From NCBI RefSeq assembly GCF_009765275.1, contig NZ_VOPH01000003.1, forward strand, positions 248,001-312,000: a DNA stretch of 64,000 nt, read 5' to 3'. The notes below the pieces were generated by a model that saw only the letters and a list, made by a program, of their open reading frames with translations, was not told the origin of the DNA and did not search any database. The position numbers and the translations under genes are program-made. This DNA comes from Chachezhania sediminis. Lineage in GTDB: Bacteria > Pseudomonadota > Alphaproteobacteria > Rhodobacterales > Rhodobacteraceae. Below are positions 18,396-26,658 of the stretch, one piece after another (position 1 is the stretch's first letter; every line of letters starts with the position of its first letter).

Positions 18396-19421
18396 TCAGG
18401 GCAGGTTTTCGCGGACCACGATCTCGATCCTGATCCGCTCCTGCGACTCGAAGATCGGGGCCTGGTCGCAGAGGTTCCGCAGGACGCGCAGGGCGCTGCG
18501 GACAAGGTGGCCGACATTCTGGGTGATGACGGCGGCGACTTCGTTCGCTTCCAGCGCCTGCCTTGTGGAGGGCGTCAGTTCGTGGGCGATCACCGCAATC
18601 TCGTCCAGCCGGCCACTGCGGCGCAGCGCATTCAGCATGGTGGTATTGCCGCCCCCCATCGAATACACGCCCGCCAGCCGGGGGCGGGCTGCCACCACTT
18701 GGGCCACGATCTGGTCCATTCGGACCGGGTCGTCATAGGATTCGATTGACGGAAGGGCAGTCAGGTTCTTGAAATCGCTGGAAATAACGGCGTCGAATCC
18801 CAGCCGTCGTTCCAGGCTGTCGCGGGACCGCATGGAATTGGTGACGACCAGGATCTCTCCCGAACCTTTCACGAAACGGCCCATCAGCAGGCCCGCAGTC
18901 CGGCCGGCGGCCACGCTGTTGATCCCAATGAAATGGTCCCGTTGCGAGTTCGGAAGGTCCGAGACCAACGCCACCACAGCCAGCCCGGCCGCCTTCAGCC
19001 GGGCCACCGCATCGCGTACCTGAGGCGTTTCCGGCACCATCAGCGCCACGCCGTCCAGCTGTGCCACGTTCAGGCCCTGAAGGGTGCGGACGATGGCATG
19101 GGGATCATGGCTCGCCACGGGGACGATCTTCAGCAGCGTCCGGTCGGCGACGTGCGAGGAATAGGCCTCCTGCAGTGCCAATTTCAGGGTGTCCGAAAAC
19201 TGGCTGGGTCCTTCCGGCAGCAGGAAGGCAAAACGGTATTGCCGTTGCCGCGCAAGGTTCGCGGCATAGGTATCGCGGACATAGCCCAGCCTTTCGACGG
19301 CGGCCTGCACCTTGGCAATCGTCTTGTCCCGAACGCCCGGCCGCGCGTTCAGGACGCGGTCGACCGTGGCCAGACTGACCCCCGCCTCTTTCGCGATGTC
19401 GTGGACGGTGGGCTTGTTCAA
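18396..19421 (-). CDS. LacI-family transcriptional repressor
   Basis: A 341-residue regulator. The N terminus reads NKPTVHDIAKEAGVSLATVDRVL, the LacI helix-turn-helix with the hinge helix following (NARPGVRDKTIAKV). Residues ~60-330 form the sugar-binding core. A TTG start (19419-19421) preceded by AAGGAGAG fits the family N terminus, and no ATG exists closer to the HTH. It is transcribed in the same direction as the ABC/DhaKL genes, 292 bp upstream of them. Two copies of a 16-bp motif lie 38-80 bp upstream of its start and one before the operon, so autoregulation and operon control are predicted. Inducer unknown, probably a polyol or keto-sugar. Confidence 0.93.
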   Translation of the reverse strand: MNKPTVHDIAKEAGVSLATVDRVLNARPGVRDKTIAKVQAAVERLGYVRDTYAANLARQRQYRFAFLLPEGPSQFSDTLKLALQEAYSSHVADRTLLKIVPVASHDPHAIVRTLQGLNVAQLDGVALMVPETPQVRDAVARLKAAGLAVVALVSDLPNSQRDHFIGINSVAAGRTAGLLMGRFVKGSGEILVVTNSMRSRDSLERRLGFDAVISSDFKNLTALPSIESYDDPVRMDQIVAQVVAARPRLAGVYSMGGGNTTMLNALRRSGRLDEIAVIAHELTPSTRQALEANEVAAVITQNVGHLVRSALRVLRNLCDQAPIFESQERIRIEIVVRENLP

Positions 19422-19458
19422 CGGCGCTCTCCTTCACTCTCAAGGGTAGTCGCGGGTC

Positions 19459-19474
19459 TGAGGTACGTCAATCA
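19459..19474 (-). promoter_or_regulatory. predicted LacI-family operator, proximal autoregulatory site
   Basis: TGAGGTACGTCAATCA, an imperfect palindrome centred on ACGT. It lies 38 bp upstream of the regulator start codon and shares 13/16 positions with both other copies. A LacI-type repressor bound here would block its own promoter. Confidence 0.6.
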
Positions 19475-19485
19475 TACCGGCAGCC

Positions 19486-19501
19486 CGATCGTCGTACCTC
19501 A
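19486..19501 (+). promoter_or_regulatory. predicted LacI-family operator, distal site (opposite orientation)
   Basis: The reverse complement reads TGAGGTACGACGATCG, sharing the first nine bases with the proximal site and 13/16 overall. The two sites form an inverted TGAGGTACG...CGTACCTCA pair, the outer ends 43 bp apart. Confidence 0.55.
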
Positions 19502-19862
19502 AAGGCTGAAAACGACGGGTCTGCGATTGGGAAGGGAAGGGCGGAGGGGCCGGCCCTGCGGTTGGGACGGACCCGGGTGAACGGGACGTAGCGGTTCGAT
19601 GGTCCGGGAAGCGCCCGGGTCTGCCCGGACCCGCGCACGGGCGGTGGACAGAGCCATGTGCAGCCTTTCTCAGGGAACATGGCCATGGACGGCGGGTGTC
19701 GAAAACTCCGGTCACCGGGGCTGTGGTGCGGCCTTGCTGTGGTCCAGTTGCCGGCCTCGCCGCGGGTCGACGTCGCTGGGTGCACTCCGCAAGCATCGCG
19801 CTAAACGCTGCCCTTGGACCGCAGGCGGCCTGCTCCAAACGACTGATCTGTCCAGAGAAAAG
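19502..19862. other. intergenic, regulator promoter side and tRNA 3' side
   Basis: A 361-bp region between the operator cluster and tRNA-Glu. I see no gene: the open frames are Arg/Pro-rich shadows. The region presumably holds the upstream part of the LacI promoter and the 3' trailer of the tRNA. No T-tailed terminator is apparent. Confidence 0.5.
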
Positions 19863-19937
19863 TGGCAGCCCGTAGGGGAATCGAACCCCTCTTTCCAGGT
19901 TGAAAACCTGGCGTCCTAACCGATAGACGAACGGGCC
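19863..19937 (-). tRNA. tRNA-Glu(TTC)
   Basis: On the - strand the 75-nt sequence starts GGCCCGTTCGTCTA and ends ACGGGCTGCCA. The acceptor stem pairs GGCCCGT with ACGGGCT (one G-T), followed by discriminator G and encoded CCA. The D arm is in TCGTCTATCGGTTAGGA, the anticodon arm is CCAGG-TTTTCAA-CCTGG with anticodon TTC, and the T arm is AGGGG-TTCGATT-CCCCT. All four arms fold without mismatch beyond the G-T. Downstream of recJ on the same strand. Confidence 0.97.
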
Positions 19938-20046
19938 ACGCGGCGTGAGCGGTTATCTATGGAATACCTCGATCCTCGGCAAGAGGAAAATTGGGGATAA
20001 CTCGTACTTTTCTGAAATCTCTGTGAAGTCCCTGATTTCACTGGGC

Positions 20047-21801
20047 TCAATCCGCCGGCGCGGCGTCGTCCAGGCGCAGCTGGACGGTTTGCCGCCCCTG
20101 CCAGTGATTGATCTCCAGCCGCCCGGCGACGTGGAATCGACCATTGCCCTGGACCGACAGCCGCTGCCCCAGCGGGCCGTTCCAGGCGCCGAAGGCGATG
20201 GCGTCCAGCCGCTTGCCGGTGCTGTCCGAAAAGGTAGCCTTCAGGTGCCCGTCTCCAACCTGCCGGGCAAAGGTCACGGCCATGTCCGGCAGGGCGAACC
20301 GCGGGGCAGGGGCCCCGGCGCCGAAGGGTCCGGCGGCTTCGATCTTCTCGATCAGCGGCACCTGCGCGGCGGACGCCATCAGCGTCCCGTCCAGCACCAG
20401 ATCCGCTGGTCCCGCCGCACCGGCGCCCTGCCGCTCCAGAAGCTCCGACAGCCGCTCCATGGCGGGCTCCAGCTTGTCGCGGGCCACGGTCAGGCCCGCG
20501 GCCATCCGGTGGCCGCCGCCCCGGATCAGCAGCCCCTCGGCCGCCACCCGGTGCACCGAGGCGCCAAGGTCCACGCCCGCCACCGACCGGCCCGACCCCT
20601 TGCCCTCGTTGCCTTCCAGCCCGATCACCACGGCAGGGCGATTGGTCGCCTCCTTCAGGCGGGCCGCCACGATCCCGACGACCCCGGGGTGCCAGCCTTC
20701 GTCCGCGGCCCAGACCAGCGGCGCCTCCAGCCCGCGTGCCTCGGCCTGCGCCATCGCGGCCTCGCGTACCGCGGCCTCGATGGCGCGGCGGTCGGTGTTC
20801 AGCTGGTCCAGCTTCTCGGCCAAGGCCTGCGCCTCGCGCGGGTCCAGCGTCGACAACAGCCGCGCGCCCAGGTCCGCCTGGCCGATCCGACCACCGGCAT
20901 TGACCCGCGGCCCCAGCAGGAACCCCAGCGCATAGGGCGTCGGCGCCATGTCCATGCGTGACACGTCCGACAGCGCCACCAGCCCCGGTCGTTCCCGGCG
21001 CGCCATGACGGTCAGGCCTTGACGGACCAGCGCCCGGTTCACCCCGATCAGGGGTGCTACGTCCGCGACGGTTGCCAGCGCCACCAGGTCCAGCAGCGCC
21101 ATCAGGTCGGGTCCGCGATGCCCAGCCTCGCGCATCTGCCGGCCGGCCTCGACCAGCATCAGAAAGACGACGCCCGCGGCACACAGATGCCCCAGTTCGC
21201 CATCCTCGTCCTGCCGGTTCGGGTTCACGACCGCCAGCGCCGGGGGCAGTGTCTCGCCCCCCAGGTGGTGGTCCAGCACGACGACATCTGCGCCGACCGC
21301 CGCGGCCAGCGGTTCGTGCGACAGCGTTCCGCAATCGACACAGATGATCAGGTCATGGGCCTTGGCCAGTGCCTGCATGGCCGGCACGTTGGGGCCATAG
21401 CCTTCATCGATCCGGTCCGGGACATACAGCGTCGCCTCGCGCCCCAGCGCCCGCAGCCAGGTGATCAGCAGCGCGGCCGAAGATCCGCCATCGACGTCGT
21501 AGTCCGCAAAGACGGCAATCCGCTGCCGCCGCTCGACAGCCGCAAGCACCCGGGCCGCCGCCGTCTCCATATCCTTCAGCGACCGCGGATCCGGCAGCAG
21601 GTCCCGCAGCTTCGGTTCCAGGAACTGCGTCGCGTGCTCGGCCGGCACGCCGCGGCGGACCAGCACCTGGCACACCGCCCGGTCCAGCCCGGTCATCCGC
21701 ACCATCGCCTCGGCTGCCCGGTCCGCTTCCAGCGTCGGCCCCACCCAGCGCCGCCCGGTCAGCGAATTCTCGACCCCAAGATAGGCCCCAAGATCGGTCA
21801 T
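20047..21801 (-). CDS. recJ: single-stranded-DNA exonuclease RecJ
   Basis: A 584-residue 5'-3' ssDNA exonuclease of the DHH superfamily. DHH motifs are visible: FADYDVDGGSSAALL (motif I), ICVDCGTLSHEPL (motif II) and VVLDHHLGG (motif III, the DHH itself); the DHHA1 part has IRGGGHRMAAGLTV. Domain III at the C terminus is present. RecJ acts in RecF-pathway recombination, mismatch repair and fork processing. The ATG at 21801 follows the family N terminus (MTDLGAYLGVENSLTGRRW). It lies downstream of glpX and hom on the same strand, an order common in the group. Confidence 0.97.
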   Translation of the reverse strand: MTDLGAYLGVENSLTGRRWVGPTLEADRAAEAMVRMTGLDRAVCQVLVRRGVPAEHATQFLEPKLRDLLPDPRSLKDMETAAARVLAAVERRQRIAVFADYDVDGGSSAALLITWLRALGREATLYVPDRIDEGYGPNVPAMQALAKAHDLIICVDCGTLSHEPLAAAVGADVVVLDHHLGGETLPPALAVVNPNRQDEDGELGHLCAAGVVFLMLVEAGRQMREAGHRGPDLMALLDLVALATVADVAPLIGVNRALVRQGLTVMARRERPGLVALSDVSRMDMAPTPYALGFLLGPRVNAGGRIGQADLGARLLSTLDPREAQALAEKLDQLNTDRRAIEAAVREAAMAQAEARGLEAPLVWAADEGWHPGVVGIVAARLKEATNRPAVVIGLEGNEGKGSGRSVAGVDLGASVHRVAAEGLLIRGGGHRMAAGLTVARDKLEPAMERLSELLERQGAGAAGPADLVLDGTLMASAAQVPLIEKIEAAGPFGAGAPAPRFALPDMAVTFARQVGDGHLKATFSDSTGKRLDAIAFGAWNGPLGQRLSVQGNGRFHVAGRLEINHWQGRQTVQLRLDDAAPAD

Positions 21802-21820
21802 GCCCAACACCCCGAATGCG

Positions 21821-21851
21821 GAAGGCCGGGAAGGTATCACTCCCGGCCTTC
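21821..21851. terminator. hairpin between glpX and recJ
   Basis: A perfect 11-bp stem GAAGGCCGGGA / TCCCGGCCTTC with a 9-base loop. On the + strand TTCTCTTT follows; on the - strand, where glpX ends, no T-run follows. It may end or stabilise the glpX message. The sequence next to it (21849-21882) belongs to the intergenic repeat containing CTCCCGCCGGAGGC. Confidence 0.5.
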
Positions 21852-21914
21852 TTCTCTTTCCAAATATCTCCCGCCGGAGGCGCACGCCAGCGGCGCCCGT
21901 GGCGGCGGGAATGT

Positions 21915-22880
21915 TCAGGCCAGCGGCGCCTCGCGGCGGATGCGGCGCACCTCGCCGGTTTTCGACCGCAGGACCAGCGTCTCGGTGATGATCCGGCCGC
22001 CTTCGGTCTTGATCGCCGGCAGCAGCGTGCCACCGGTCACGCCCGACGCCGCGAACAGCACGTCGCCCCGGACCATGTCGTCGCGCGCGTAGATCCGGTC
22101 CAGGTCGGTGATCCCGGCCTTGGCCGCGCGGCCCTTCTCGTCATCGTTCCGGAACAGGAGCTTGCCGAAGATCTGCCCGCCCATGCATTTCAGCGCCGAA
22201 GCCGCCAGCACGCCCTCCGGTGCCCCGCCCGACCCCATGTACATGTCGATGCCGGTGCCCGGTTCGGCACAGTGCATGACGCCAGCCACGTCGCCGTCCA
22301 TGATCAGCCGCACGGCCGCACCGGTCGACCGCACTCCGGCGATCATCTCTTCATGCCGCGGACGCTCCAGGATGCAGACCTTGATGTCCGACATCGGCAC
22401 GCCCTTGGCGGCGGCCAGCGCCTCGACCCGCTCGGCCGGGGTCATGGTCAGCTGCACGACGCCGTCGGCATAGCCTGGCCCGATGGCCAGCTTTTCCATG
22501 TACACGTCGGGCGCATGCAGCATCGAATGCCGCGGGCCCATGGAAATCACGGTCAGCGCGTTCGGCATGTCCATCGCGGTCAGCGTTGTGCCTTCCAGCG
22601 GGTCCAGCGCAATGTCGATGCCCGGGCCTTCGCCGGTGCCGACCTCTTCGCCGATATACAGCATCGGCGCCTCGTCGCGCTCGCCCTCGCCGATGACGAC
22701 GACACCGGCGATGGCCAGCTTGTTCAGCTCTTCCCGCATCGCGGTCACTGCGGCCTGGTCGGCGGCCATGTTATCGCCGCGGCCGATCAGCGACGCCGAC
22801 GCGATCGCCGCCATCTCCGAGACCCGGGCGATGGCGAGCGAAAGCATGTCGTCATCGAAATCGCTGGATTGGGCTGTCAT
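21915..22880 (-). CDS. glpX: class II fructose-1,6-bisphosphatase
   Basis: A 321-residue enzyme that hydrolyses fructose-1,6-bisphosphate in gluconeogenesis (some homologues also sedoheptulose bisphosphate). The lithium-sensitive phosphatase metal motif is IDIALDPLEGTT (~residues 90-100); VVIGEGERDEAPMLYIGEEVG and DMYMGSGGAPEGVL are typical GlpX phrases. Length and ends are normal. It lies 77 bp after hom and may be cotranscribed with it. Confidence 0.97.
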   Translation of the reverse strand: MTAQSSDFDDDMLSLAIARVSEMAAIASASLIGRGDNMAADQAAVTAMREELNKLAIAGVVVIGEGERDEAPMLYIGEEVGTGEGPGIDIALDPLEGTTLTAMDMPNALTVISMGPRHSMLHAPDVYMEKLAIGPGYADGVVQLTMTPAERVEALAAAKGVPMSDIKVCILERPRHEEMIAGVRSTGAAVRLIMDGDVAGVMHCAEPGTGIDMYMGSGGAPEGVLAASALKCMGGQIFGKLLFRNDDEKGRAAKAGITDLDRIYARDDMVRGDVLFAASGVTGGTLLPAIKTEGGRIITETLVLRSKTGEVRRIRREAPLA

Positions 22881-22957
22881 AAAGTCACTCTCCGGTCAAA
22901 TGCTCTGCGGTTCATGGCCGCCGGGCCGGTGGGGTCCGGCGGTTCGCTGTGATGGGT

Positions 22958-24244
22958 CTACTCCGCCTCGATCCGAAGCGCGACGGGCGGGACCAGAACG
23001 ACATCCGTCGTCTCCAGCGCACGCATCGCCGCGTCGAGTGCATCCGGGGTGGCGGCATGGGTCACGATAAGCACCGGCGCGACCTGTTCCTTGTGGTCGT
23101 ATTGCCGCATGCGGTGGATCGACAGGCCGTTTTGGCCCAGAATCGTCGCCACCTGCGCCAGGGTGCCCGGCCGGTCGTCCAGCATCAGCCGCAGGTAATA
23201 GGACGCGGGCTGCGCCGACCGCGACGGCGTCGCGTCTTCCAGCAAGGCGGCGGGCTGCCCGAAAGTCGGGATGCGAATGCCGCGCGCCAGGTCGCAGACA
23301 TCGCCCATCACCGCACTGGCCGTCGGGCCCATGCCGGCGCCGGGGCCGCGCAGAACGATCTGTTCGACGGCGTCGCCCTCGATCACCACCATGTTGGTGC
23401 CGCCTTCCAACTGCCCCAGCGGAGAGATCGCGGGCACCAGGCAGGGCTGCATCCGCTGCTCGATCCCGTCTTTCGTCCGTTGCGCCACACCCAGAAGCTT
23501 GATGCGATAGCCCATGTCGGCGGCCCGGCGGATATCGTCGATGGAGATCCGCTCGATCCCCTCGATCCGCATGCCATCGAAATCGGGCTTGGTGCCGAAG
23601 GCGATGGCCGCCAGCAGCGCCAGCTTGTGGCCGGCATCGATCCCGCCCACGTCCAGCGTCGGATCGGCCTCCAGGTAGCCCAGGGCATCGGCCTCGGCGA
23701 AGACCTCGTCGTAGGGCAGGCCCGCATTCTCCATCCGGGTCAGGATGTAGTTGCAGGTCCCGTTCATGACGCCCATCACCCGCGTGATCTCGTTCGCGGC
23801 CAGCGATTCCGTAAGCGCCTTGATCACCGGAATGCCACCGGCGACGGCGGCCTCGAAGCGGATGGTGCGGCCCGCGGCCTCGGCCATCTCGGCCAGGTCC
23901 TGGCCGTGATGGGCCAGCATCGCCTTGTTGGCGGTGACCACGTCCTTGCCGGCGGCCAGGGCCGCCTTGGTCGCATCCAGCGCTGGGCCGGAATCCCCGC
24001 CCATCAGTTCGACGAAGACATCCACGTCGTCCCGCATGGCCAGCGCCACGGGATCGTCTTCCCAAGCATAGGCGGACAGGTCCACGCCACGGTCCTTGCC
24101 GCGGCTGCGGGCCGAGACGGCGGTGATGGTCACGGTACGTCCAGTACGGGCAGTCAGCAGTTCGGTATGGCGCTGGACGATCCCAACGACTCCTGCTCCG
24201 ACGGTTCCAAGACCGGCGATACCCAGACGCAACGGATCGGCCAT
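22958..24244 (-). CDS. hom: homoserine dehydrogenase
   Basis: A 428-residue NAD(P)-dependent oxidoreductase that reduces aspartate semialdehyde to homoserine. The Rossmann loop is GIAGLGTVGAGVV (residues ~8-20). The catalytic domain contains ANKAMLAHHG, FEAAVAGGIPVIKAL, GVMNGTCNYIL and the GGIDAGHKLALLA stretch with the catalytic Lys. The C-terminal ACT domain (~residues 350-428, YLRLMLDDRPGTLAQVATIL) provides allosteric feedback. The metY gene at 61 kb uses a product of this pathway. Confidence 0.97.
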   Translation of the reverse strand: MADPLRLGIAGLGTVGAGVVGIVQRHTELLTARTGRTVTITAVSARSRGKDRGVDLSAYAWEDDPVALAMRDDVDVFVELMGGDSGPALDATKAALAAGKDVVTANKAMLAHHGQDLAEMAEAAGRTIRFEAAVAGGIPVIKALTESLAANEITRVMGVMNGTCNYILTRMENAGLPYDEVFAEADALGYLEADPTLDVGGIDAGHKLALLAAIAFGTKPDFDGMRIEGIERISIDDIRRAADMGYRIKLLGVAQRTKDGIEQRMQPCLVPAISPLGQLEGGTNMVVIEGDAVEQIVLRGPGAGMGPTASAVMGDVCDLARGIRIPTFGQPAALLEDATPSRSAQPASYYLRLMLDDRPGTLAQVATILGQNGLSIHRMRQYDHKEQVAPVLIVTHAATPDALDAAMRALETTDVVLVPPVALRIEAE

Positions 24245-24362
24245 CCGCGTCTCCTTTCATTGCCTTCGCTGTGACAGGCGGTCCGCGCCTGCATCCTGCG
24301 CTGGCTTAGCGGGAATGGCGGATGGGTGCAACGCGCCGTTCCGGCGCCGGGCTGACCGGGCG

Positions 24363-24701
24363 TCAGCCCTCGGCGTCGGTGCCGGCCGTGTCGTCGTCGT
24401 CCTCGCGCCCGGCCGCGTCGTCCAGGGGGCGGCGGCGCAGTGCCTCGGCCCGGGCCTGCAGCCGGCCGGCACGGGCGGCCAGGTCTTCCTCGATCTCGGC
24501 CGATGCCTCTTCCGGGGGTTGAACGGCGAACAGCGACGGCGGCAGGGGGGCCAGTTGAGGATAGCGGGCCCGGGCGATGTTGGCCGGCAGGGGATCGTCC
24601 AGCCCCGGCACATGTGTGCAGCCTGCGATCAGCACGGCCAGCAGCGCGGCAGGGCGCAGCCGGTTCGGCGGGGCAGTCAGGGCGGACGGTCTGGGCGTCA
24701 T
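24363..24701 (-). CDS. small lipoprotein
   Basis: A 112-residue protein. The N terminus MTPRPSALTAPPNRLRPAALLAVLIAGCTH has a lipobox LIAGC, so it would be lipidated at Cys ~28. The mature part is Pro-rich at first (PQLAPLPPSLFAVQPP), then a helical Arg/Ala/Glu segment (DLAARAGRLQARAEALRRR), then an acidic tail of Asp residues. No domain is recognised. It lies 118 bp upstream of hom on the same strand and is divergent from the TetR gene. The start at 24701 puts the signal sequence at the front; an upstream in-frame start is less fitting. Confidence 0.72.
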   Translation of the reverse strand: MTPRPSALTAPPNRLRPAALLAVLIAGCTHVPGLDDPLPANIARARYPQLAPLPPSLFAVQPPEEASAEIEEDLAARAGRLQARAEALRRRPLDDAAGREDDDDTAGTDAEG

Positions 24702-24823
24702 CTTTGGTCCGGTGGCTGGGGTGTCGTTCCCGATCTTGATGCCCCTGCGCGGCGGCGGACGCAACCGTCGCCGCGGAACGGTCGGGCTTTTGCCGCCCGG
24801 GTCCATGGTCTAGCGTGTCCGGG

Positions 24824-25438
24824 ATGGCACGTACGACCGGCTCCCACTCCGACATCACCGGCCCGCGGATTCAGGACGCGGCCCTGAAACTGTTTGCGGC
24901 GCATGGCTTTGCCGCCGTCTCGATGCGCCAGATCGCGGCCGAGGTCGGCCTGCAGGCCGGCGCGCTCTACAACTACATCCCGGACAAGCAAAGCCTGCTC
25001 TTCGGTCTGATGCAGCGCCACATGGCAGAACTGCTGGAGGCCCGCGCGGCCCGCCGCGCCCTTTTGGGCGGCAATGCCGATCCGCTGACCAGGCTGGAGG
25101 ACTTTGCCCGCTTTCACATCGCCTTCCACCTGGAACGGCCCGACGAGGTCTTCATTGCCTATATGGAACTGCGAAACCTGACCGAACCCAACTTTGCCGA
25201 GATCGAGGGCCTGCGCCGCCGTTACGAGAACGAACTGGAAGGCATCCTGCGGGACGGTGAGACCACGGGTGCGGTCGATGTGGCTGACCCCAAGGTGGCG
25301 ACGCTGGCGGTGATCGCGATGCTGACCGGTGTCACCACCTGGTACCGGGCCGCGGGCCGGCTGTCACGGGAACGGGTCGGGGACATCTACTGGGACATGG
25401 TGCGCCGCGCCGTGACCGCCTGCCCGAGCCGGTCCTGA
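24824..25438 (+). CDS. TetR/AcrR-family transcriptional regulator
   Basis: A 204-residue protein (207 if the GTG at 24815 is used). Residues ~15-60 are the TetR HTH: ALKLFAAHGFAAVSMRQIAAEVGLQAGALYNYIPDK. The C-terminal helical ligand domain includes FHIAFHLERPDEVFIAYMELRNL, resembling acyl-CoA- or lipid-responsive members. The neighbouring genes give no target; the region downstream is empty for ~900 bp. It is divergent from the lipoprotein gene and might control its own promoter in the 122-bp gap. Confidence 0.88.
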   Translation: MARTTGSHSDITGPRIQDAALKLFAAHGFAAVSMRQIAAEVGLQAGALYNYIPDKQSLLFGLMQRHMAELLEARAARRALLGGNADPLTRLEDFARFHIAFHLERPDEVFIAYMELRNLTEPNFAEIEGLRRRYENELEGILRDGETTGAVDVADPKVATLAVIAMLTGVTTWYRAAGRLSRERVGDIYWDMVRRAVTACPSRS

Positions 25439-25474
25439 ACCGGCAAAGGGTTCGCACGATCCAGAGGTCGTGTT

Positions 25475-25539
25475 GGAGTATTTGTAAAAAGAAGAAGCCG
25501 GGAGGCGCGCTTTCTTCTTCTCTTTTCCCGAAATACTCC
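25475..25539. repeat. large imperfect palindrome, Rhodobacterales-type intergenic repeat
   Basis: Outer arms GGAGTATTT (25475-25483) and AAATACTCC (25531-25539) are perfectly complementary; inside them lie AAAAAGAAGAAG and CTTCTTCTCTTTT around a GC core. With the T-rich right arm it can end transcription from TetR. The right side continues CCCGCCGGAGGCG, shared with 21865-21882. Confidence 0.65.
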
Positions 25540-26206
25540 CGCCGGAGGCGATCCGACGCTGCAGCAGAAATGCCGGCTGCCAGTCGGGTCCAGCGGCGAG
25601 ACCCGGCCGCTCCGGCACAGGGCGCGCCGGATCACGCCCGATCCGCCGGGGCGGGTAGGTAGGGCGGCGAGGCCGATGGGCCTCGCCGGCGGCGGCGCCG
25701 GCCGCGGAAGTCCGGCGCGCGCTTCCGGGCCAAGGCGGCCGGGATTCGGCGCCTCATCGCGTGGGCCACGGCATTCTTCCGCCGCGGAATGGCTAAAGTC
25801 GGCCAGACCACGCAGTCCGCGACCGTCGTGACGCCTGGCACCGAGTAGCCGTTCGCCTCGGCACTCCGCGGGATCCGTGCCAATCCTCTCCTTTGCCTTC
25901 AATTCTTCCAACCGGGCCCGGTCATGGCCCGGTTCCGCCATCCCCTCGACCGTGGCTCCCCCGCCTCCGGTGCGGAGCGCCACGGGATCGCCGCGGCATT
26001 CGTGCCCGACTCGGTTTGTCGGGTTTTACCGTGGAATAAGGCCAGATTTGGCCGACTGGCGGCCGCTTTCACGCCGGAGGCGCGCCATGCGGCGCGGACG
26101 TCAGGGGCGCCGCCCCGACCAAGCTGCTGAAAGTCAGGGGAAATGACCGGTTTCCTTGCCGGTCGACGTTCCGGCAGGGCCGCCTGGACTGGGCTCTTGA
26201 AAAACC

Positions 26207-26221
26207 TGAGCGTTATTGTCA
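26207..26221 (+). promoter_or_regulatory. candidate TGA-N9-TCA iron/Fe-S regulator box
   Basis: TGAGCGTTATTGTCA fits the TGA-N9-TCA pattern recognised by RirA/IscR-like iron regulators in alphaproteobacteria. It is 156 bp before the BFD-like gene, an iron-related function, and sits just after a TTGAAA -35-like sequence (26198). The motif is short and could be chance. Confidence 0.3.
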
Positions 26222-26376
26222 GTATTCAATACAGCCAGCATGGGGGCCGCCCCCGCGCAGCCAGGGAGCACTGGCAACCGCCCAAAACGGATGCGGGCCC
26301 GGTGCTCTGGAATGGAACAGCGGAGAGCGTGCATGCCTGTGGAAGCAAAGCAACCGTCACCTGGGGCCCGACAGCC

Positions 26377-26658
26377 ATGATCGTCTGTCACTGTTCGAAG
26401 ATCAGCGACCGTGACATCCATGCGGCCATCGACTGGATGCGGGCTTCGGACCCCGACACGATCATCACGGCGGGCAAGCTTTACCACGCTTTGGGCAAGT
26501 CGGCCGACTGCGGGCGGTGCATTTCGCTGTTCGTGTCGACGATGCGGTCCAACAACAACTTCAAGGTCCCGGCGGTCCTGCAGAATCTGCGCCAGGCGCC
26601 GGTCCGCGCGGCCGATCTGGACGAGATGCCGGCCGGGCGGATCAACCGGCTGGGTTGA
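26377..26658 (+). CDS. BFD-like [2Fe-2S]-binding protein
   Basis: A 93-residue protein with the four-cysteine pattern of bacterioferritin-associated ferredoxin: C4 and C6 (VCHCSKI) and C45 and C48 (DCGRC). These bind a [2Fe-2S] cluster. In the classic system Bfd reduces the bacterioferritin core to release iron; solitary BFD-like domains also act in other electron transfers. The ATG at 26377 gives the family N terminus (MIVCHCS); the frame is open upstream but without homology. The C-terminal 35 residues extend beyond the BFD domain. No bacterioferritin gene is nearby. Confidence 0.85.
   Translation: MIVCHCSKISDRDIHAAIDWMRASDPDTIITAGKLYHALGKSADCGRCISLFVSTMRSNNNFKVPAVLQNLRQAPVRAADLDEMPAGRINRLG

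Larger units (their letters stand above)
25439..26376. other. 938-bp intergenic region with a large palindromic element
   Basis: No supportable gene. Apart from the palindrome at 25475-25539 and the candidate iron-type box at 26207, the region is GC-rich and its open frames (for example 25632-25883 on the - strand) give Arg/Pro-rich translations with no motif. It might contain a decayed gene, but I cannot identify one. Confidence 0.5.

Noticed and set aside
25632-25983. Small genes in the gap after TetR
   Set aside because: Translations are Arg/Pro-rich without motif or ribosome site and overlap in several frames, as expected for high-GC non-coding DNA.
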